DNA from: Candidatus Azambacteria bacterium
Lineage (GTDB): Bacteria > Patescibacteriota > Minisyncoccia > GWC2-36-17 > JACQAJ01
Assembly (NCBI GenBank): GCA_016195045.1
Contig: JACQAJ010000070.1
Span: forward strand, 1 to 7,467
DNA: 7,467 nucleotides
Reading direction: 5' to 3'
Made by a program: the position numbers and the translations under genes. Each line of letters opens with the position of its first letter. Positions within the stretch are counted from its first letter, which is position 1. The notes beneath the pieces are model-generated. The model saw only the letters and a program-made list of their open reading frames with translations, searched no databases and was not told where the DNA came from. This document shows positions 4,764-7,467 of the stretch, in pieces.

Positions 4764-5285
4764 ATTTTCTAAGTTCGAATAAAATTCTGTCACATCTTCA
4801 TTGGCATCTAGGGCGTCGAACAGTTTTTCGAGTTCGGTTTGTTGTTCAGGGGTAACGGTTACGGGATTTTTGGCTTGGTATTGGCCGTCTTTAATTTCAA
4901 ACATCCATTTAACGGAACCGGGACCGCCCAAATTAGCGTCAAATTTCGAGAGGAGATGTTTGATTTCGGCGATGGTTCGATTACGACTATCGGTAATGGC
5001 TTCGATAATTAAGGCCACGCCACCAGGGGCCCAACATTCCATGACCAATTCTTCTAGTTTTTCTTCGGCGCTTTTTTGGATGGCTCGATCAATATTTTCT
5101 TTGGGCATATTAATCTCTTTGGCTTTGAGAATAATATCTCTTAATCTGGCGTTATTTTTGGGATCCATGCCAGTCTTAGCGGCCGCCGAAATTAATCGCA
5201 CCATAACCGAAAAGGTTTTTGATCTTTTAGCATCGGTAACCGCTTTTTTATTTTTAATTTGTGACCATTTACTGTGTCCAGACAT
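4761..5285 (-). CDS. yebC: YebC/TACO1-family protein, shortened
   Basis: The N-terminal signature MSGHSKWSQIKNKKAVTDAK (1-20) and the motifs WAPGGVALIIEAITDSRNRT (85-104) and LGGPGSV (119-125) identify the family. Members were long annotated as transcription regulators; more recent work on several members, including mitochondrial TACO1, points to ribosome-associated help with difficult peptide stretches such as prolines. This protein has 174 residues against about 240-250 in typical members such as E. coli YebC. After GSVKWMFE (123-130) it moves quickly to a tail, LFDALDANEDVTEFYSNLEN, that matches the usual C-terminus, so most of one internal domain is missing while the frame is intact. It is the last gene of the minus-strand block, and the ruv-yebC linkage is widespread. 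No Shine-Dalgarno precedes the ATG. Confidence 0.93.
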   Translation of the reverse strand: MSGHSKWSQIKNKKAVTDAKRSKTFSVMVRLISAAAKTGMDPKNNARLRDIILKAKEINMPKENIDRAIQKSAEEKLEELVMECWAPGGVALIIEAITDSRNRTIAEIKHLLSKFDANLGGPGSVKWMFEIKDGQYQAKNPVTVTPEQQTELEKLFDALDANEDVTEFYSNLEN

Positions 5286-5293
5286 AAATTAGC

Positions 5294-5382
5294 TTGTAGG
5301 TTTTTTTTGGGTTGATCATTTTTTTTTGAATTCAACCTAATAAGCTACAAACTACTAATTACAAACTAGCTTCTATTTTTTA
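5294..5382. repeat. Palindrome and heptamer array between ORF6N gene and yebC
   Basis: TTGTAG (5294-5299) and CTACAA (5345-5350) enclose GGTTGA (5310-5315) and TCAACC (5332-5337), a nested inverted repeat. From 5334 to 5382, seven consecutive heptamers can be read. Four of them end in CTA (CAAACTA at 5348-5354 and again at 5362-5368). On the minus strand, GGTTGA...TCAACC is followed by a C and a run of A's, not T's, so it is not a standard terminator for the ORF6N gene. Confidence 0.65.
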
Positions 5383-5392
5383 TTTAAAATTT

Positions 5393-5938
5393 TTATTTTG
5401 TAAAACCTATAACTCTTTTTGATTTTTCCTCCTGTATTAAAAGACTTTTAAGTATATCAAAAACTTCCTTTAATTTTTTATCATATTTCTTTTCCATGTT
5501 TTCTACTTTTTCTCTTAACTCTTTATTGGTTAATAGTAATTCTCTTAATTTAGTAAAGGTTCTTATAATTTGAATATTTACTTGTATGGCCCTACTACTA
5601 TTTAAAACACTCGAAAGCATAGCAACACCTTGTTCTGTAAAAACGTATGGTAAATATTTTCTATGTTGACCACGACCACTCTCTAAGGTCCCAATTTGTG
5701 ACCTTAGACTGGGTACCATAAATTGAGCCTTCCATGTATCTGATTCTTGTTTATTAAGTTGAAACATAAAATCAACAGGAAATCTATTAAGATTTCTTTT
5801 CACTGCTTGATTAAGAACTTTAGTTTCAACCTCATATAATTCAGCAAGATCTTTGTCTAACATTACCTTTTTACCCCTAATCAAAAATATCCTATTGATA
5901 ATTCGTTCACTCGGTATTGTAATAAGATTTTTAGTCAT
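5393..5938 (-). CDS. ORF6N-domain DNA-binding protein (phage-type)
   Basis: The 181-residue protein matches the ORF6N domain over about residues 10-115: IFLIRGKKVMLDKDLAELYE (17-36), VLNQAVKRNLNRFP (41-54), then RGQHRKYLPYVFTEQGVAML (89-108). The domain is frequent in phage antirepressor-like proteins and is common in Patescibacteria genomes. From about 130 to 170 there is a charged, probable coiled-coil tail (LREKVENMEKKYDKKLKEV, 141-159). The exact function is unknown. It starts 17 bp after the ruvA stop on the same strand, so it is likely co-transcribed with ruvA and yebC. No Shine-Dalgarno is visible. The coding sequence is AT-richer than ruvA or yebC, with AGA/TTA/ATA codons, fitting later insertion into the ruv-yebC neighbourhood. 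Confidence 0.9.
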   Translation of the reverse strand: MTKNLITIPSERIINRIFLIRGKKVMLDKDLAELYEVETKVLNQAVKRNLNRFPVDFMFQLNKQESDTWKAQFMVPSLRSQIGTLESGRGQHRKYLPYVFTEQGVAMLSSVLNSSRAIQVNIQIIRTFTKLRELLLTNKELREKVENMEKKYDKKLKEVFDILKSLLIQEEKSKRVIGFTK

Positions 5939-5955
5939 TGTTTAAGAATTTTGTT

Positions 5956-6528
5956 TTATTTTTTATTTAAAATTCTCAACGCTTCTTTGATTCGGCCTTC
6001 GATGGTGGTAATTTTTTCGGAGACTTCGCTAAGACTTTTTCTGGATTGAGCATCACTGTAACCGAGTGAGATCAAAGCACTACAAGCATCACTATCAGAC
6101 AGAAGATTCATCTTGGGGCTAATACCAGTTTTAATCAACTTTTCTTTTAAGTCAATAATTATTTTCTCCGAAATTTTTCGACCAATGCCCGGAATTTGAG
6201 TAATAAATTTAGCATCATTTTTAATAATAGCCGCGACGACGGCATCAACGCCGATAGTGGAAATAATATTGAGAGCGTGCGAGGGGCCGACCCCAGAAAC
6301 CGAGATCAGTTGTTCAAAGAGAGTCAGTTCCGGTTTAGCTAAAAAGCCATAAAGATCTTGAGCATTTTCTCGAATATAGAGTTTAGTAAAAAGTTTGACT
6401 GGTTCGTCTATTTTAAAATTTTCTAAACTAGATTTGGTGACAAAAACTTTATAACCAAGGCCATTGGTATTTACGATAATATATTTCTCTGCAATATCTT
6501 CGATTTTTCCAGTAATGGTGGCAATCAT
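5956..6528 (-). CDS. ruvA: Holliday junction branch migration protein RuvA
   Basis: RuvA tetramers bind the four-way DNA junction and load RuvB rings for branch migration in recombination and repair. The 190 residues (E. coli 203) show the OB-fold domain (1-62), starting MIATITGKIEDI and ending REN-AQDLYGF. Two helix-hairpin-helix motifs follow, SVSGVGPSHALNI (76-88) and QIPGIGRKISEKI (111-123). A flexible linker leads to the RuvB-contacting domain III (about 145-190). In the acidic pin, E54 is kept but the following residue, usually Asp (REDA in E. coli), is Asn55. The gene lies downstream of ruvB on the minus strand, the reverse of the usual ruvA-ruvB order, with a 231-bp repeat-filled gap. 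The start lacks a Shine-Dalgarno and is preceded by heptamer repeats. Confidence 0.96.
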   Translation of the reverse strand: MIATITGKIEDIAEKYIIVNTNGLGYKVFVTKSSLENFKIDEPVKLFTKLYIRENAQDLYGFLAKPELTLFEQLISVSGVGPSHALNIISTIGVDAVVAAIIKNDAKFITQIPGIGRKISEKIIIDLKEKLIKTGISPKMNLLSDSDACSALISLGYSDAQSRKSLSEVSEKITTIEGRIKEALRILNKK

Positions 6529-6532
6529 AAAA

Positions 6533-6658
6533 TTAGGTTGTAGGTTATTAGGTGGTAGGGTTTTAGGAAAATCAAAAATTAAAAATCAAAACGTAAAATG
6601 ACAATGCAAAATTTTAAAATTATTTTTTGATTTTTACGAATTCATTTTGACATTTTAA
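6533..6658. repeat. 18-unit degenerate heptamer ladder upstream of ruvA
   Basis: This 126-bp stretch begins 4 bp upstream of the ruvA start codon and divides without slips into 18 units of 7 bp. The first five contain TAGG or GTAGG (TTAGGTT, GTAGGTT, ATTAGGT and so on). The next group is A-rich (AAAATCA, AAAATTA, AAAATCA, AAACGTA). The last group is T-rich (TTTTTGA, TTTTTAC, then TTTTGAC). The A-rich and T-rich halves are partly complementary. The ladder is interrupted by the GC-richer block at 6659 and resumes at 6732. Confidence 0.65.
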
Positions 6659-6731
6659 TCTGCGCCCTGTTTGTCCAAGAGCTCAAGCGATCGGCAACAA
6701 ACAGTAGTGCAGAGCTGAAAGCTCGGCGTAT
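6659..6731. other. GC-richer structured insert within the ruvB-ruvA repeat
   Basis: About 73 bp of much higher GC interrupt the AT-rich heptamer ladder. The block closes on itself: TGCGCC (6661-6666) pairs with GGCGTA (6725-6730, one G-T). Inside it, CTGTTTGT (6667-6674) pairs perfectly with ACAAACAG (6697-6704), and GAGCT (6712-6716) pairs with AGCTC (6720-6724) around GAA. GAGCTC in the first loop (6679-6684) can also pair with either arm of the second hairpin. No open frame or known RNA family is recognised. It may be a small structured RNA, a transcript element or the footprint of a miniature mobile element. The strand is unknown. Confidence 0.5.
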
Positions 6732-6766
6732 TTTGATCTTTGATTTTTGCATTTTGATTTTAATCT
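6732..6766. repeat. Heptamer array overlapping the ruvB 3' end
   Basis: Five units (TTTGATC, TTTGATT, TTTGCAT, TTTGATT, TTAATCT) run from the edge of the structured insert into the ruvB stop codon and last two codons. The stretch matches, in reverse complement, the start of the metG-speD repeat at 3894-3921. Confidence 0.6.
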
Positions 6767-7467
6767 TGGTCAATTGTCAATTGTTTTTTCTTGGTTTTTC
6801 CTAAATGATTATAGGCGTCTTCAGTGACCACTCGACCTGATGGGGTTCTGGTAATAAAGCCAATCTGTAATAAAAAAGGTTCATAAAGTTCTTCAATAGT
6901 TTCGCCTTCTTCTCCCGAGATAGCGGTTAAGGATTTGATTCCCACGGGACCGCCATTAAATTTATCAATAATTATTTCTAGGATTTGACGGTCGGTTGTT
7001 TCGAGACCGCGATGATCAATGTCCATTAATTTCAAAGCCGCCTGAACAATTTCAATATTAATCTTTTTATTATCTTCATTTTTGAGTTGGACTTGAGCAA
7101 AGTCGCGAATTCGTTTTAATAATCGATTGGCCACTCGAGGTGTTTTTCGGGCGCTGATCGCTAAGAGTTTTATGCCGTCATCTTCAACGACGATATCAAG
7201 AAGCTTAGCCGATTGTTTAATAATTTTTTCTATTTCTTCATCGGAGTAAAAATCAAGATGGTAAGTAGCGCCGAAACGACTGCGGAGTGGTGAGGAGAGA
7301 AGTCCAATTCTGGTGGTGGCGGCCACTAAAGTAAATTTCGGTAAGGGAATTTGAATCGTTCGGGCGCTGGGTCCTTTGCCGATAATAATATCCAAGACGC
7401 TACTTTCCATGGCGGGGTAAAGAATTTCCTCAATCATTTTATTAAGTCGATGGATTTCATCAATAAA
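6760..7467 (-). CDS. ruvB: Holliday junction helicase RuvB, 5' end outside window
   Basis: RuvB is the AAA+ motor that drives branch migration of RuvA-bound Holliday junctions. The open frame continues to the right edge, so 235 C-terminal residues are visible and roughly the first hundred, with Walker A, are missing. The visible part begins with Walker B, FIDEIHRLNK (residues 1-10 of the fragment). Sensor 1 follows as AATTR (49-53), the arginine finger in LRSRFG (61-66, R64), and sensor 2 in TPRVANRLLKRIRDFA (109-124). The C-terminal winged helix contains DKFNGGPVGIKSL (168-180), GEEGETIEELYEPFLL (185-200) and GFITRTPSGR (203-212). An internal Met at 7435-7437 is not the start. The gene lies upstream of ruvA, reversed from the usual order. 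The final codons overlap a heptamer repeat. Confidence 0.97.
   Translation of the reverse strand, partial: FIDEIHRLNKMIEEILYPAMESSVLDIIIGKGPSARTIQIPLPKFTLVAATTRIGLLSSPLRSRFGATYHLDFYSDEEIEKIIKQSAKLLDIVVEDDGIKLLAISARKTPRVANRLLKRIRDFAQVQLKNEDNKKINIEIVQAALKLMDIDHRGLETTDRQILEIIIDKFNGGPVGIKSLTAISGEEGETIEELYEPFLLQIGFITRTPSGRVVTEDAYNHLGKTKKKQLTIDQD

Noticed and set aside
4801..5292. 163-residue plus-strand open frame
   Set aside because: It is the antisense of yebC, whose protein is clearly conserved.
6661..6730. Structured insert as an integron attC site or a known self-cleaving ribozyme
   Set aside because: The attC core ends (RYYYAAC and GTTRRRY) are not at the tips, and the conserved cores of hammerhead, HDV-like or twister ribozymes were not found by eye.

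Overview
The window looks like a chromosomal segment from a Patescibacteria/CPR-type bacterium. This is an inference from gene style, not from a marker tree. The DNA is AT-rich, the housekeeping genes are compact and mostly lack Shine-Dalgarno sites, MetRS has no C-terminal tRNA-binding domain, YebC is shortened, and AAA_14/DUF4143 and ORF6N accessory genes are present. The intergenic DNA is filled with degenerate short repeats. The standard genetic code fits every gene.

Layout. At the left edge, on the minus strand, are the first 22 codons of a probable transposase, preceded by two GGTAAC-ATTTATT direct repeats. The plus strand then carries an AAA_14/DUF4143 ATPase (185-1414), a repeat-filled gap, tRNA-Met(CAT) with encoded CCA (1618-1691), and a promoter, tRNA-Asp(GTC) without CCA and a hairpin terminator (1722-1868). 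Next come two overlapping small CxxC zinc-ribbon genes (1889-2217), metG (2345-3853) and speD (4121-4591). speD has its own promoter, ribosome binding site and strong terminator. The minus strand carries ruvB (partial, at the right edge), ruvA, an ORF6N gene and yebC. The two gene blocks converge at about 4592-4760.

How the genes relate. ruvB, ruvA and yebC form a recognisable Holliday-junction/YebC neighbourhood, but with ruvB upstream of ruvA and a phage-type ORF6N gene between ruvA and yebC. tRNA-Met and metG supply methionyl-tRNA. speD encodes a self-cleaving pyruvoyl decarboxylase of the AdoMet decarboxylase family and has no aminopropyltransferase partner here. The small zinc-ribbon genes and speD have strong Shine-Dalgarno sites and GC-rich hairpins downstream, unlike their SD-less neighbours.

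Most notable points: (1) heptamer-phased repeats fill most intergenic gaps, including an 18-unit ladder between ruvA and ruvB; (2) that ladder is interrupted by a GC-richer, foldable insert of about 73 bp; (3) a two-hairpin palindromic repeat lies in frame inside metG; (4) a G7 run in the first small zinc-ribbon gene appears to shift the frame away from an otherwise complete CxxC/HxxC protein; (5) the SpeD homologue is isolated and compositionally distinct.
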